Shown here in pieces: positions 1 to 9,723 of a DNA stretch of 64,000 bases (its first letter is position 1; the number at the start of each line of letters is the position of its first letter). Origin of the DNA: Sphingobacterium endophyticum (GTDB lineage: Bacteria; Bacteroidota; Bacteroidia; Sphingobacteriales; Sphingobacteriaceae); assembly GCF_009733535.1 (NCBI RefSeq), contig NZ_SMMI01000009.1, positions 124,001 through 188,000 of the forward strand, in the 5' to 3' direction. The notes below the pieces were generated by a model. It saw only the letters and a program-made list of their open reading frames with translations. It made no database searches and was not told the origin of the DNA. A program made the translations under genes and the position numbers.

Positions 1-580
1 AGTCATTCAGGGTTTGCTGAGATTTTTCAATTTGAATTCGTTGCTCTTTCTCTATAAATCTGTTAGATTGTATTTGTTTATTTATACTATTTATTTTCTC
101 TTGCTGTTGTTTGTAATTAGATAGATCTGATTCGACATTCTCTCTAGTTTCTGCATTTTTACTATAAAGATTCTTTGAGGTTTCATATTTTGACTTGAGT
201 TCAGCCAATAAAATTTTTTCCTTTTCCAGGTCTTGCCGATTTACCTGATTATTTGCTTTTAGGCTTTCTAATTCCGCTCTCGCTTGTTCTACATCCAAAC
301 TTGCAATACTTTGTTTGAGTTTAAGAAGCGTTTGACCTTTCTCTACTTGGTCACCTTCTTTAACTAAAATTTCTTCAATTAAACCATTGCTAGGACTGCT
401 AATCTGAATCCATCCTTCTGCTGGTGCTACTTTGCCGATTGCTACTACTTCTTGAACCTTTAAGGCCGTGTCTGAAGTCGATTTATCCTGATTTTGTTTC
501 TCTTTATTGGTACAGCCCAAAAAACAGAATGACGCCAGTAATAGTAAGCTAATGGAGATATTATTTATAATCTTCTTCAT
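1..580 (-). CDS. HlyD/RND-type periplasmic adaptor lipoprotein (partial, 3' end outside window)
   Basis: Reading the minus strand from the ATG at 580 gives an open frame that runs off the window edge (about 193 codons seen). It starts with a hydrophobic signal ending in a lipobox-like FCFLGC, so it is probably a lipoprotein. A biotinyl-lipoyl-like half follows (VGKVAPAEGW, then ILVKEGDQVEKGQTLLKL), then a long alpha-hairpin/coiled coil rich in Glu, Lys and Gln. This is the order seen in membrane-fusion (adaptor) proteins of MacA/HlyD type. Its start overlaps the end of the upstream ABC ATPase gene by 20 bases, so the two are probably translationally coupled. A MacB/FtsX-like permease would be expected next, outside the window. 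The exported substrate cannot be told from sequence. Confidence 0.85.
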   Translation of the reverse strand, partial: MKKIINNISISLLLLASFCFLGCTNKEKQNQDKSTSDTALKVQEVVAIGKVAPAEGWIQISSPSNGLIEEILVKEGDQVEKGQTLLKLKQSIASLDVEQARAELESLKANNQVNRQDLEKEKILLAELKSKYETSKNLYSKNAETRENVESDLSNYKQQQEKINSINKQIQSNRFIEKEQRIQIEKSQQTLND

Positions 581-1271
581 TCTGAATGGTATTTGAAACT
601 TTTCCTTCTTCAACATATATAATCTCATCCGCAAATTTTCTTAATCTTAAATCATGGGTAACGATGATAACCGCTTTTCCATCATTTGCCAATTGCTTTA
701 ATTCATCCATAATAACTGCAGCGCTTTTAGCATCCAAGGAAGCTGTAGGTTCATCACAAAGTATCATTTTCGGATTTGTTACTAATGCTCTGGCAATTGC
801 GACTCTTTGTTTTTGTCCTCCACTTAATTTTTTTGGTAAATTATTCAATCGATCTGACATACTAACGGCTTCAAGTGCTGAGGCAGATTTTTCTTTAGCT
901 TCTTTATGTGGTATGGTTTGCAACAATAAAGGTTGCATAACATTTTCCAAGGCAGTTAATGGCTCCAATAAATTAAATTGCTGAAACACAAAACCTATTT
1001 CATGAAGTCTTATTTCAGCTAATTTGTTTTCGGAAAGTTTTGTTACTTCTTGATCTTTATAAAAAACTTTTCCATGGGTTGGATAGATAATGCAGCCTAT
1101 AATTGATAATAAAGTGGTTTTTCCGGATCCTGAAGGTCCCATGATTAAGGTTAGCTTATTAGTTTCAAAACTTATCGAAGTTTTTTCCAATGCTGTGATA
1201 CTGGTATCACCGGTTTTATAAATTTTATCGACATCTTCCAAGCGGACAATTTCTTCAGGCATGCTTTTCAA
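561..1271 (-). CDS. ABC transporter ATP-binding protein (LolD/MacB type)
   Basis: 236 aa, the usual size of a stand-alone ABC ATPase. Visible motifs are Walker A GPSGSGKTTLL (about residues 45-55), a Q-loop (FVFQQFNLL), the signature LSGGQKQR, Walker B MILCDEPTA and the H-loop VTHD. The closest family type is the LolD/MacB group, which powers FtsX-like permeases that move lipoproteins, peptides or antibiotics across the envelope. The last 20 bases overlap the start of the HlyD-type adaptor on the same strand, as in a macAB-like tripartite exporter. A second ATG lies three codons inside the assigned start and could be the true one. The substrate is unknown. Confidence 0.9.
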   Translation of the reverse strand: MKSMPEEIVRLEDVDKIYKTGDTSITALEKTSISFETNKLTLIMGPSGSGKTTLLSIIGCIIYPTHGKVFYKDQEVTKLSENKLAEIRLHEIGFVFQQFNLLEPLTALENVMQPLLLQTIPHKEAKEKSASALEAVSMSDRLNNLPKKLSGGQKQRVAIARALVTNPKMILCDEPTASLDAKSAAVIMDELKQLANDGKAVIIVTHDLRLRKFADEIIYVEEGKVSNTIQNEEDYK

Positions 1272-1425
1272 GCTTAAGCTTTAAAGTTAACCAAGAAAAT
1301 GCCCAATGACAAACCCTACATGCCATTTTCTTGATTTTTTATACCTAAAGCTTAATCAAAAAATCTTATCTTGACTCTTCGTAGGAAAATATCTAACCAT
1401 TTCTCTACAACAAAAACCTAATTCC

Positions 1426-3450
1426 ATGAATAAACGTTTCCTAAGTTCGTTAATCTGTATGCTGTTGAGCCTTACTTCATCGTCATTATTTGCTCAACCA
1501 TACATTCAAAATAAAGCTCCATTACAACAAAAACCATTTATGGAACTTCCCTTGGGAGCAATCAAGCCCAAAGGATGGCTAAAAGAGATGCTCCTAAGCC
1601 AAAAAAATGGTGCTACCGGTCAATTAGATAAATTATATCCATTGGTTATGGGGGAGAGAAACGGATGGTTAGGTGGAGATGGTGATCAATGGGAGCGAGG
1701 GCCATATTGGGTTGATGGACTATTACCATTGGCTTACCTTTTAGATGATAAAGCTTTACAACAAAAAGCACAACAATGGGTGGAATGGGCTATTCAAAGT
1801 CAGTCTGAAGACGGATATTTTGGGCCAGCAATAGACTATGATCATGAACCAGGAATTCAAAGAAATAACTCCCATGATTGGTGGCCAAAAATGGTTATGC
1901 TTAAAATCCTACAACAATATTATGCAGCAACTCAGGATCAAAGAGTCGTCAATCTATTTTCCAAGTACTTTCATTATCAATTAAAAACTTTAGAAGAAAA
2001 ACCACTTGGTCATTGGACCTTTTGGGCTGAATATCGATCTGCTGATAATCTACAGGCGGTTTATTGGCTTTATAATATCACAGATGATCCTAAATTATTA
2101 GAGCTTGCGGAGATCCTTCATGCTCAAGGATTTGATTTTACCCAAAAGTTTTTACAACGCGATATGTTAGCAACACATCGTAGTATTCATTGTGTGAATT
2201 TGGCGCAAGGCCTTAAGGAACCTGTAATTTATTTCCAACAAAGCAAGGACCCAAAATATTTAGCTGCAGTAAAACAAGGCTTATCAGACATTAAGTTATT
2301 CAATGGGCAAGCTCAAGGAATGTATGGTGGTGATGAAGGTCTTCACGGTAACAATCCTACTCAAGGATCAGAATTATGTTCAGCTGTTGAACTCATGTTT
2401 TCTTTAGAGAAAATGATAGAAATAACAGGAGATGTAGGATTTGCTGAGCATTTAGAAAAGGTAGCTTTTAATGCCCTGCCTACGCAAATCTCTGATGACT
2501 TTATGCGGAGGCAATATTTCCAACAAGCAAATCAGGTTCAGATAACAAGGCAGATGTATAATTTTGATGTAAACCACCAAGGAACAGATGTTGTTTTTGG
2601 ATTATTGACAGGCTATCCTTGCTGTACCTCAAACATGCACCAGGGCTGGCCAAAATTTACTCAGAATCTCTACTATGCAACAGCAAATAAAGGGGTGGGA
2701 TCAATGGTTTATGCTCCTTCTTCCGTAGATGTAAAAGTAGGTGAACGAGGACAAATGGTTCATATAGAACAGGAAACCTTCTATCCATTTGAACATACCA
2801 TTAATTTAAAAATAAGCCACAAAGAAAAAGCAATTGATTTTCCTTATCAAGTAAGAATCCCTTCATGGACGATAAATCCTACAATTCGTGTGAACGGAGA
2901 AAAATTAACATTAGATGCCAAACCTGGAAAGGTCCTTGAAATCAAAAGAAACTGGAAGAATAATGATGTCCTAACTCTAGAATTTCCAATGGAATTTAAT
3001 TATGAAACTTATCATGAAGGTTCCCGTTCAATTGAGAGAGGACCCTTGGTATATGCATTAGATATTCCAGGAGAAGAAAAGGAGGTCTTTTTAGAAGATA
3101 AAGAAAAAATTGCTTATGGTGATTCATTCATTGAAGTTAGACCTACTGCAGATTGGAATTACGGACTGCCACTTTTTAATAAAAAAGAAATGTCTGATAT
3201 GTTTCAAATCAAAGAAAATCAAAATACAAGTCGATTAAATCCCTGGAATAGAGAAAATACACCTTTGGAAATAACAGTTAAGGCTAAACAACTACCTTTT
3301 TGGAAGTTATATAATGGAATGGCTGGACCTATGCCATCTGCTGATATGTACGGCCTTAATATGAATGAATTGAAAGAAGTTGAGATTCGTCTTATCCCTT
3401 ATGGATGTACAACGCTAAGAATAGCTCAATTTCCTATGCTTCGAAAATAA
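1426..3450 (+). CDS. GH127/DUF1680-type glycoside hydrolase (beta-L-arabinofuranosidase-like)
   Basis: 674 aa with an N-terminal signal peptide ending around FAQ (residues 22-24), so exported. The long alpha/alpha-barrel region and the C-terminal beta-rich part match the DUF1680 family that includes GH127 and GH146 beta-L-arabinofuranosidases. In characterised GH127 enzymes a zinc ion is held by one Glu and three Cys, one Cys being the nucleophile. Here Glu316 and Cys318 (GSELCSAVE) and the adjacent pair Cys399-Cys400 (GYPCCTSNM) fit that set, so the active site looks intact. The substrate is inferred only at family level, because DUF1680 members act on several plant or microbial sugars. It is followed after 18 bases by an HGSNAT-like acyltransferase gene and is probably co-transcribed with it. 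Confidence 0.82.
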   Translation: MNKRFLSSLICMLLSLTSSSLFAQPYIQNKAPLQQKPFMELPLGAIKPKGWLKEMLLSQKNGATGQLDKLYPLVMGERNGWLGGDGDQWERGPYWVDGLLPLAYLLDDKALQQKAQQWVEWAIQSQSEDGYFGPAIDYDHEPGIQRNNSHDWWPKMVMLKILQQYYAATQDQRVVNLFSKYFHYQLKTLEEKPLGHWTFWAEYRSADNLQAVYWLYNITDDPKLLELAEILHAQGFDFTQKFLQRDMLATHRSIHCVNLAQGLKEPVIYFQQSKDPKYLAAVKQGLSDIKLFNGQAQGMYGGDEGLHGNNPTQGSELCSAVELMFSLEKMIEITGDVGFAEHLEKVAFNALPTQISDDFMRRQYFQQANQVQITRQMYNFDVNHQGTDVVFGLLTGYPCCTSNMHQGWPKFTQNLYYATANKGVGSMVYAPSSVDVKVGERGQMVHIEQETFYPFEHTINLKISHKEKAIDFPYQVRIPSWTINPTIRVNGEKLTLDAKPGKVLEIKRNWKNNDVLTLEFPMEFNYETYHEGSRSIERGPLVYALDIPGEEKEVFLEDKEKIAYGDSFIEVRPTADWNYGLPLFNKKEMSDMFQIKENQNTSRLNPWNRENTPLEITVKAKQLPFWKLYNGMAGPMPSADMYGLNMNELKEVEIRLIPYGCTTLRIAQFPMLRK

Positions 3451-3468
3451 TCCCATCAAACAATAGTC

Positions 3469-4584
3469 ATGAAAATAAACCCTTCACAACGCCTTGAATC
3501 GTTAGATATTCTTAGAGGATTAGATTTGTTCTTATTAGTATTTCTTCAACCCATATTAATGTCTATTGGTCAAATTTGGGATAACCAAGCCTACCATGCT
3601 TTGCTCAACCAATTTGAACATGAAGCTTGGGAAGGATTTAGACTGTGGGATTTAATCATGCCTCTTTTCTTGTTTATGACAGGTATAACAATACCTTTTT
3701 CATTAGATAAGAAAATTGGAAATGACTCTCCGGAGGTATATCGTCATATTGTGAGAAGATTTTTAATTCTTTGGATTATAGGAATGGTCGTTCAAGGAAA
3801 TTTACTTGCATTTGATTGGCATGTTTTTAGATTGTATTCAAATACACTCCAAGCAATTGCTACCGGTTATTTAATCATCTCAATTGCCTATTTACACTTA
3901 GATTTTAAAAAGTTAATCGGCCTTGGTTTAACTTTACTGATCATTTATTCAATCCCAATGTCAACCTGGGGTGGCTATGAACCAAATTATAATTTCGCTA
4001 TCTATTTGGACAAGATGTTCCTTCAGAATTTTATGGATGGAGTTAGCTGGCAAGGTGATGAATGGGTGTTTTCAGAAAATTATCAGTATACATGGATATG
4101 GAGTTCTTTAACGTTTGCAGTAACAGTTTTAATGGGCTGTCTGACAGGAAAAGTTATTAAAGACGGGAAAGATAAAGATCCGAATGGAACTACCATCAAA
4201 CTAATTATAGCAGCTGTACTATGTATTGTAGTCAGTTTGATATGGCAATTTCAACAACCTATCATTAAAAAATTGTGGACAGGCAGTATGACATTATTCT
4301 CCGGTGGAATCTGTATGCTGTTAATGGCCATTTTCTATTATATTATTGATGTTAAACATGTTGCAAAACCCTTCAGATGGTTAAAAGTTTATGGAATGAA
4401 CTCTATAGTGGCCTATGGTCTTGCAGAGGTTATTAATTTTAAAAGCGTCGTCCATTCATTTACTTTTGGTATAGAGGAACATTTTCCTGAATTAGAGCAT
4501 TTAATACTTACTGTTGGTAATTATTCTATCGTATTGGGAATATTAATCTTAATGTATAAAAAAAGTGTTTTTGTGAAAATTTAA
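3469..4584 (+). CDS. HGSNAT-like (DUF5009/NagX-type) multi-spanning membrane acyltransferase
   Basis: 371 aa, very hydrophobic, with roughly ten predicted membrane spans. The N-terminus RLESLDILRGLDLFLLVFL followed by LWDLIMPLFLFMTGITIPFS is typical of bacterial relatives of heparan-alpha-glucosaminide N-acetyltransferase (the DUF5009 and YeiB/NagX families). Relatives are proposed to move acetyl groups across the inner membrane onto sugars, or to act as sugar transporters. It lies 18 bases after the GH127-type glycosidase gene, which suggests a role in handling the released sugar. The exact reaction is not known for this branch. Confidence 0.75.
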   Translation: MKINPSQRLESLDILRGLDLFLLVFLQPILMSIGQIWDNQAYHALLNQFEHEAWEGFRLWDLIMPLFLFMTGITIPFSLDKKIGNDSPEVYRHIVRRFLILWIIGMVVQGNLLAFDWHVFRLYSNTLQAIATGYLIISIAYLHLDFKKLIGLGLTLLIIYSIPMSTWGGYEPNYNFAIYLDKMFLQNFMDGVSWQGDEWVFSENYQYTWIWSSLTFAVTVLMGCLTGKVIKDGKDKDPNGTTIKLIIAAVLCIVVSLIWQFQQPIIKKLWTGSMTLFSGGICMLLMAIFYYIIDVKHVAKPFRWLKVYGMNSIVAYGLAEVINFKSVVHSFTFGIEEHFPELEHLILTVGNYSIVLGILILMYKKSVFVKI

Positions 4585-4677
4585 TACATCCAACATAACC
4601 GCTTGAAAATTTGCTTTTACCAATGTAGGAAATAATGATAATTCGAACGGATAATCTTATTTTTGATAATAATCAAG

Positions 4678-5541
4678 ATGTCAAAGCAACAGGATGAACA
4701 TAAGGCAATACCGGTTTTAAACCTTCAGGGTTTTCGAGAAGGGCAGTATGCAGGTAAAGAAGAGTTGTTGTTTAATGAGATTATTGGTGAAAAGCTAATT
4801 GAAAAACCGCATAAACATGATTTTTTCATAATTATTCTATTCGATCAAGCTTCTGGAATTCATAATATTGACTCTGTGGATTATCCGATCGGGAATCGGG
4901 AAGTTCATGTTTTGTTCCCGGATCAAATGCATAAATGGCAGATCAATAAAGGTACTATTGGTTATCAGTTAATGATTGAAAAACACTTCTTGGAGCAATT
5001 TGCACCCGCATTTCGATTTTCATTTACCAACTATCAAAATCATCCTATTATCCCTTTGATGGATGATGCTTTCAAGCAACTATTATATGAGTTTAACGCA
5101 ATTCGATCAGAGTTATTGGAGAGCAACCCAATAACACAACTAATATCTGCTCGTGCAGCTGTAATTGCTGCGATAGTGAGCAAACAAGCCGAATCTCATA
5201 TTGAAGAGTTCAAAGTCTACCAAACTAACCCCAAACTCGCAAAATTTAATTGGTTAATTGATAAATTCTACAAGGAGGAGAAGGGCATCAACTTCTATGC
5301 TGAGAAATTAAACATTACTTCCAACTACCTGAATATTCTTTGTAAACAGAACCTCAAAATATCAGCAAGTAAGTTAATACATCAACGTATCGTTATTGAA
5401 GCTAAGAGATTACTTCAATCTACTGATAAAAGCATTAAAGAAATAGCCTTTGACCTTGGATTTTCTGACCATGCTTATTTCTCAAATTTCTTTAAATATC
5501 AAACAGAATTGACTCCAAGCCAATTTCGTGATCAGTTATAA
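4678..5541 (+). CDS. AraC-family transcriptional regulator with cupin sensor domain
   Basis: 287 aa from the ATG at 4678; the frame is open a little further upstream but only from a TTG. The N-terminal half is a cupin-like ligand-binding fold (KPHKHDFFIIILF), and the last 100 residues form two helix-turn-helix units ending with the AraC signature (EIAFDLGFSDHAYFSNFFK, then LTPSQFRDQL). It acts in the cytoplasm as a DNA-binding activator, probably sensing a sugar or metabolite. It shares its layout with the AraC protein at 9724-10569, so the two look like paralogues. Neighbours suggest control of the glycosidase genes before it or the amidohydrolase after it. No operator could be identified. 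Confidence 0.88.
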   Translation: MSKQQDEHKAIPVLNLQGFREGQYAGKEELLFNEIIGEKLIEKPHKHDFFIIILFDQASGIHNIDSVDYPIGNREVHVLFPDQMHKWQINKGTIGYQLMIEKHFLEQFAPAFRFSFTNYQNHPIIPLMDDAFKQLLYEFNAIRSELLESNPITQLISARAAVIAAIVSKQAESHIEEFKVYQTNPKLAKFNWLIDKFYKEEKGINFYAEKLNITSNYLNILCKQNLKISASKLIHQRIVIEAKRLLQSTDKSIKEIAFDLGFSDHAYFSNFFKYQTELTPSQFRDQL

Positions 5542-5646
5542 AATTTACAAGGATTTGAATTAATATCCCAATAGTAATCCAAATTTTGCTCATTAAATTT
5601 GTCCTATGCATAAATAGGTTAATTCATGAACCACAATTACATCACT

Positions 5647-6984
5647 ATGAATATATCAAGAAAGGATTTTTTGAAAAACACAGCTTTAGGTATTGCTGGA
5701 GTAGCATTGGCTCCATCAGCAAGTATCGCGGTTACTCATACAAATAAAGGAATGGAAGACGCTATAGATTATAAAAAGAATTCGAACTTGTTGAAACTCA
5801 AAAATGTAAGGTTAGAAACTGGATTTGAATTTCTTGACAACGAAGTTCAATCGACTAAAACTGATCTTTTTACCATTGAAATAGAAAATGGAAAAATAAA
5901 AAGTATCAAGCCAAATTCAACAGATGCTGATGCTATTGACGCGAAAGGGTATTTAATGTTGCCATCCTTTAAAGACATGCATATACATTTGGACAAGACT
6001 TATTTTGGTGATAAATGGCAGGCAGTTAAAAGAAGGACGGGGGGCGTTAAGGGCATGATTGCTTTAGAACAGGAAGTAATGCCTGAATTGTTAAAAAATT
6101 CAACTTTTAAGGCTGAAAAACTCATAGAACTTCTACAATCTCATGGCTCTGGATTTGCAAGAAGTCATGTAAATATCGAACCTACCTCCAAGTTGAAATC
6201 CTTAACCAACCTTCAAAAGGCTCTGGAAAACAAAAAAAATGGATTCAATGCTGAATTGGTAGCATTTCCTCAGCATGGTGTTTATTATACAGACTCTGTT
6301 CCTTACCTAAAAGAGGCTGCAACAATGGATATTGACTTTATTGGTGGTTTAGATCCTTTCAGTATTGATGGAGCAATTGAAAAAACAATTGATTTTACCG
6401 TTCAATTGGCATTGGATAATAATAAAGGTATTGATATTCATTTACATGAATCAGGTGATTCTGGCGTTAAAACAATTGAATATCTTATTGATAAAGTAAA
6501 TGAAAACCCTACTTTAAAAGGTAAGACTTATTTAAGTCATTGTTTTGCTCTTGGAAAAGTAGAAAAAGCAAAGCAAGAAGAGTTGGCAGAAAAATTAGCG
6601 GCTTCGAAAGTGGGAATTATTTCCACTGTACCATTTGGAGGATTAATTATGCCAATCCCTACATTGATGAATAAAGGAGTAGAAGTATTGGTAGGAAATG
6701 ATAGTATCATCGATCATTGGAATACTTTCGGTTCGGGAAGTGTTCTCCAAAAAGCTAATCTTGCTGCTCAACTTTACGGTTATTCAACAGAATTGGCCTT
6801 ATCGAGAATGTTGAAACTTGCTACCGCAGGTATAGTTCCATTGGATGAAAAAGGAACACAGCAATGGCCGAAAATAGGAGATGAGGCAAATGTGGTTTTT
6901 CTAGATGCCAGTTGTTCTGCAGAAGCTGTATCTAGGATTTCAGATGTAAAATCATTAATAGTGAATGGAAACGTAGTTTATTAG
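5647..6984 (+). CDS. Exported amidohydrolase-superfamily protein (cytosine deaminase-like)
   Basis: 445 aa when started at the ATG at 5647; another in-frame ATG at 5626 would add seven residues. The inner start places a Tat-like signal, SRKDFLKN plus a hydrophobic stretch, at the very N-terminus (Lys replaces the second Arg of the twin-arginine pair). Family features are the metal-binding HxH of the barrel (His112 and His114 in DMHIHLDK), a second HLHE motif, a conserved SHCFALG and a late GNDSI Asp motif. Together these point to the metal-dependent CodA-like branch that deaminates or hydrolyses cyclic amides or heterocycles. The substrate is not known. An ankyrin lipoprotein gene begins two bases after its stop codon. 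Confidence 0.75.
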   Translation: MNISRKDFLKNTALGIAGVALAPSASIAVTHTNKGMEDAIDYKKNSNLLKLKNVRLETGFEFLDNEVQSTKTDLFTIEIENGKIKSIKPNSTDADAIDAKGYLMLPSFKDMHIHLDKTYFGDKWQAVKRRTGGVKGMIALEQEVMPELLKNSTFKAEKLIELLQSHGSGFARSHVNIEPTSKLKSLTNLQKALENKKNGFNAELVAFPQHGVYYTDSVPYLKEAATMDIDFIGGLDPFSIDGAIEKTIDFTVQLALDNNKGIDIHLHESGDSGVKTIEYLIDKVNENPTLKGKTYLSHCFALGKVEKAKQEELAEKLAASKVGIISTVPFGGLIMPIPTLMNKGVEVLVGNDSIIDHWNTFGSGSVLQKANLAAQLYGYSTELALSRMLKLATAGIVPLDEKGTQQWPKIGDEANVVFLDASCSAEAVSRISDVKSLIVNGNVVY

Positions 6985-6986
6985 TT

Positions 6987-7661
6987 ATGAAAACATTAGC
7001 AATAGCAATTATTATGATTTGTTCTTTTTCGGCATGTCATTCTTCTTCCTCGGATGCGCCTGAAATAGAACAGAATGATCAGACAGATGTAGTGAAATTA
7101 GTAGAGAAAAGGAATTTAAAAGCGGTTGAAGATGCATTGAAAGCTGGCATTAATGTTAATTCTGCAGATGCATCAAATAGAAACTTACTACTAATCGCAA
7201 CGAATAATAGAGATTTTGAAATGGTTAAATTATTGCTGAAGTATAAAGCTGATGTTAATCAACAGGCAGATAATTTAGATAGTCCATTTCTATATGCTGG
7301 AGCAACTGGACAAACAGAAATGGTCAAGCTCTTTTTAGCAAACGGTGCTAGATTCGACCTGTTTAACCGTTATAATGGTTCAGCTTTAATCCCTGCATGC
7401 GAAAGAGGGCATGTTGAAACCGTTCGTTTGTTAGCAAATACTAAAGGTTATCCCATTAACCATATAAATAAGTTAGGATGGACAGCCTTAATGGAAGCAA
7501 TTGTTCTAGGAGACGGTACAAAAAAATATCAAGAGATAGTTCAAATCCTCAAAGATGCCGGTTCAAAAATGGATATTCCTGATAAAGATAGAATAACACC
7601 ATTACAACACGCTAAAAATAGAGGATTTATTGAAATCGCGAAGATTATTGAGGCAACCTAA
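6987..7661 (+). CDS. Ankyrin-repeat lipoprotein
   Basis: 224 aa. The N-terminus is a short lipoprotein signal with the lipobox FSAC at Cys17. It is followed by about five ankyrin repeats, recognisable by LLLIATNNRDFEMVKLLLKY, TPLQHAKNRGFIEIAKI and similar helices. Ankyrin repeats bind proteins, so the product is probably an envelope-anchored scaffold. It follows the exported amidohydrolase by two bases, so the two are almost surely one transcript and may interact. Small bacterial ankyrin proteins next to an enzyme gene often assist or inhibit that enzyme, but nothing here proves it. Confidence 0.85.
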   Translation: MKTLAIAIIMICSFSACHSSSSDAPEIEQNDQTDVVKLVEKRNLKAVEDALKAGINVNSADASNRNLLLIATNNRDFEMVKLLLKYKADVNQQADNLDSPFLYAGATGQTEMVKLFLANGARFDLFNRYNGSALIPACERGHVETVRLLANTKGYPINHINKLGWTALMEAIVLGDGTKKYQEIVQILKDAGSKMDIPDKDRITPLQHAKNRGFIEIAKIIEAT

Positions 7662-7677
7662 AGCAATAGAGATGAGC

Positions 7678-9507
7678 CTACAAATTACTTTCAATAGCTC
7701 CGACCTCTTCCGAAAACAATTCAATTGGCTTGTCAAGCAAAACTGCTATAACCGTACTGTTCTTATCAAGTCTATCTTTTGGAATATCGATATAAACAAT
7801 TCCAGGGGTCGCACTCCAATATAGTTTATTATAGATTTCATGACCTATCATGGAGCCTTCACCAACAATCCGAATTCTGGCAATACTGTTTTTAAGACCT
7901 TTGATTGCAACAGACCCAGTAGGTTTACCTTCTACGAATAGGTATAGAGTTTGTTTATCTGGTGATAGGGCAGTCCTTCCATTAAAGTGATTTGCTGGAA
8001 TTCCTTTACCCGCGTCTTGTAATAATTCTGCATGTTTTTTAACCCAAGTTTCAACCTCATTTGAATTGAAAGTAAGAGTCGGGCTTAATTTACTTCCATC
8101 CTCATTCATTAGACCCTTAAACATGTTTTGGCCTTCTGATGTGAACTTTATAATATTTCTTATTGCTTTTTTTGAATCAGAATCCGATATTATTTTCTCA
8201 AGATTACCGGCTTCTGGAATGATGATTTCAGAAATTTTTGGCTTTTCGCTGAATCTTACAGCAACTACAGAAGCTGTAGGATCAAAATCCTCAACAGGAA
8301 TTTGCAATTCTAAATCCAAATTAGAATGGGTAAAAGGTACATTCGCATTAGTTCCCAACATCTTGACTTCTGTAGGTTTCGTTTCTAATCCCGAAATTTT
8401 TACAAAATCCTTTACCTGGTCTAAATAGATAAAAATGGTTTTGCCATCCTTTGAAAAGCTATTTTTTTCATTCAGGTAAACTTGTGCTAAACCTGCACGA
8501 GTACCATAAATTGCTTCTGAATATTTCTTTGTCCATCTACCCAATTCCTTAAGGATTGCCACTTGTTCCTCCGGAATTGTACCATCAGCTTTTGGCCCAA
8601 TATCAAGTAATAGATTGCCACCCATTGAAATGGTTTCAATTAATGTTCTTACAATCATATTCGGAGTCTTATAGTGACGGTCGAAATGCTGATAGCCCCA
8701 TGAGTCGTTCATGGTATAACAGAGTTCCCAATAGCGATGATGTGGTTTTCCAACTGGAATCCCTTGCTCAGGGGTAGCATAGTCACCGTGATTGTTTAAC
8801 CTTGAATTGATGATGATATCCTTATTATAGCTTCTTAATAAATTAAGGGTTTCTTGGGCTTTCCATTCTTCTGATGTATGTTCCCAATCTCCATCAAACC
8901 AAATTAAATCCGGTTTATAAGCTTGGGATAGTTCCTTTAACTGACCTTGATAGTAATTTTGAAATTTAACCCAACGGTTTGCCTCTTGTTTAATGTCATA
9001 TCTTTTCTGTGTTCTAGTAATGACATCATAATTGGGATGACTCCAGTCTGGTAATGAAAAATATAAGCCAGTTTTTAAGCCAGACTCTTTAAGTTCTTTA
9101 ACAAATGGAGTTAGGACATCCTTTTTTGCAGCAGCATCTTTTGAAGTCGTTGTTGCCTGGTCCATTTTGCTATCCCAAAGCGAAACTCCATCATGATGTT
9201 TCGTTGTAATTACTGAATATTTAGCTCCCGAATCTTTGATTAACTCAACCCATTCCTTCGGATTATATGCACTTGCATTAAAACCCTGCAGTTGCTTCAT
9301 ATAGTTTTCATGACTTAAATAATTGTTGAAAAAAGCCCATGATTCGGAAATACCATCAACTGAATAAATGCCCCAGTGTATAAATATTCCTAGTTTTGCA
9401 TCATCAAACCAAGCCATCTTTGGTTCTTCAGTTTCTTTCTTGATCTCTTGACCGAACGTATTATTTAAAAATAATGCTAAAATTAAAGTGAAAATCGATT
9501 TGCGCAT
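7678..9507 (-). CDS. GH29 alpha-L-fucosidase
   Basis: 609 aa with a signal peptide ending around FGQ (residue 20), so periplasmic or surface exposed. The TIM-barrel of family GH29 is clear: FIHWGIYS (residues 42-49), TTKHHDGVSLWDS (101-113), LYFSLPDWSHPNYD, and the nucleophile motif LIWFDGDWE with Asp205. The remaining part carries C-terminal beta-sandwich sequence. GH29 enzymes release alpha-linked L-fucose from glycans with retention of configuration; the acid/base residue varies and was not assigned. It is transcribed toward the ankyrin gene (16 bases apart, convergent) and away from an AraC regulator. Confidence 0.93.
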   Translation of the reverse strand: MRKSIFTLILALFLNNTFGQEIKKETEEPKMAWFDDAKLGIFIHWGIYSVDGISESWAFFNNYLSHENYMKQLQGFNASAYNPKEWVELIKDSGAKYSVITTKHHDGVSLWDSKMDQATTTSKDAAAKKDVLTPFVKELKESGLKTGLYFSLPDWSHPNYDVITRTQKRYDIKQEANRWVKFQNYYQGQLKELSQAYKPDLIWFDGDWEHTSEEWKAQETLNLLRSYNKDIIINSRLNNHGDYATPEQGIPVGKPHHRYWELCYTMNDSWGYQHFDRHYKTPNMIVRTLIETISMGGNLLLDIGPKADGTIPEEQVAILKELGRWTKKYSEAIYGTRAGLAQVYLNEKNSFSKDGKTIFIYLDQVKDFVKISGLETKPTEVKMLGTNANVPFTHSNLDLELQIPVEDFDPTASVVAVRFSEKPKISEIIIPEAGNLEKIISDSDSKKAIRNIIKFTSEGQNMFKGLMNEDGSKLSPTLTFNSNEVETWVKKHAELLQDAGKGIPANHFNGRTALSPDKQTLYLFVEGKPTGSVAIKGLKNSIARIRIVGEGSMIGHEIYNKLYWSATPGIVYIDIPKDRLDKNSTVIAVLLDKPIELFSEEVGAIESNL

Positions 9508-9723
9508 AAATGAATTTAATATTGGACTAATCTAATAGAAAGTAATATTAGGGATTTACAATTTTTTGAACTTAATTTTTATTAACAGAAACTAAGCTTA
9601 TATTAATCGATAAATTTAAACCTTTATTCAAATATTATGACTAAAAAGGTTTAAATTCTAAAAAGAAAAATTCTTCTTAAACAGCTAAAAGAAAAAATAC
9701 AGTATCGTTGAAAATGTAGTAGA

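Noticed and set aside
586-984. 132-aa plus-strand frame
   Set aside because: Antisense shadow of the well-supported ABC ATPase gene.
7630-7824. 64-aa plus-strand frame after the ankyrin gene
   Set aside because: Overlaps the ankyrin gene end and the fucosidase gene end on the other strand; no family resemblance.
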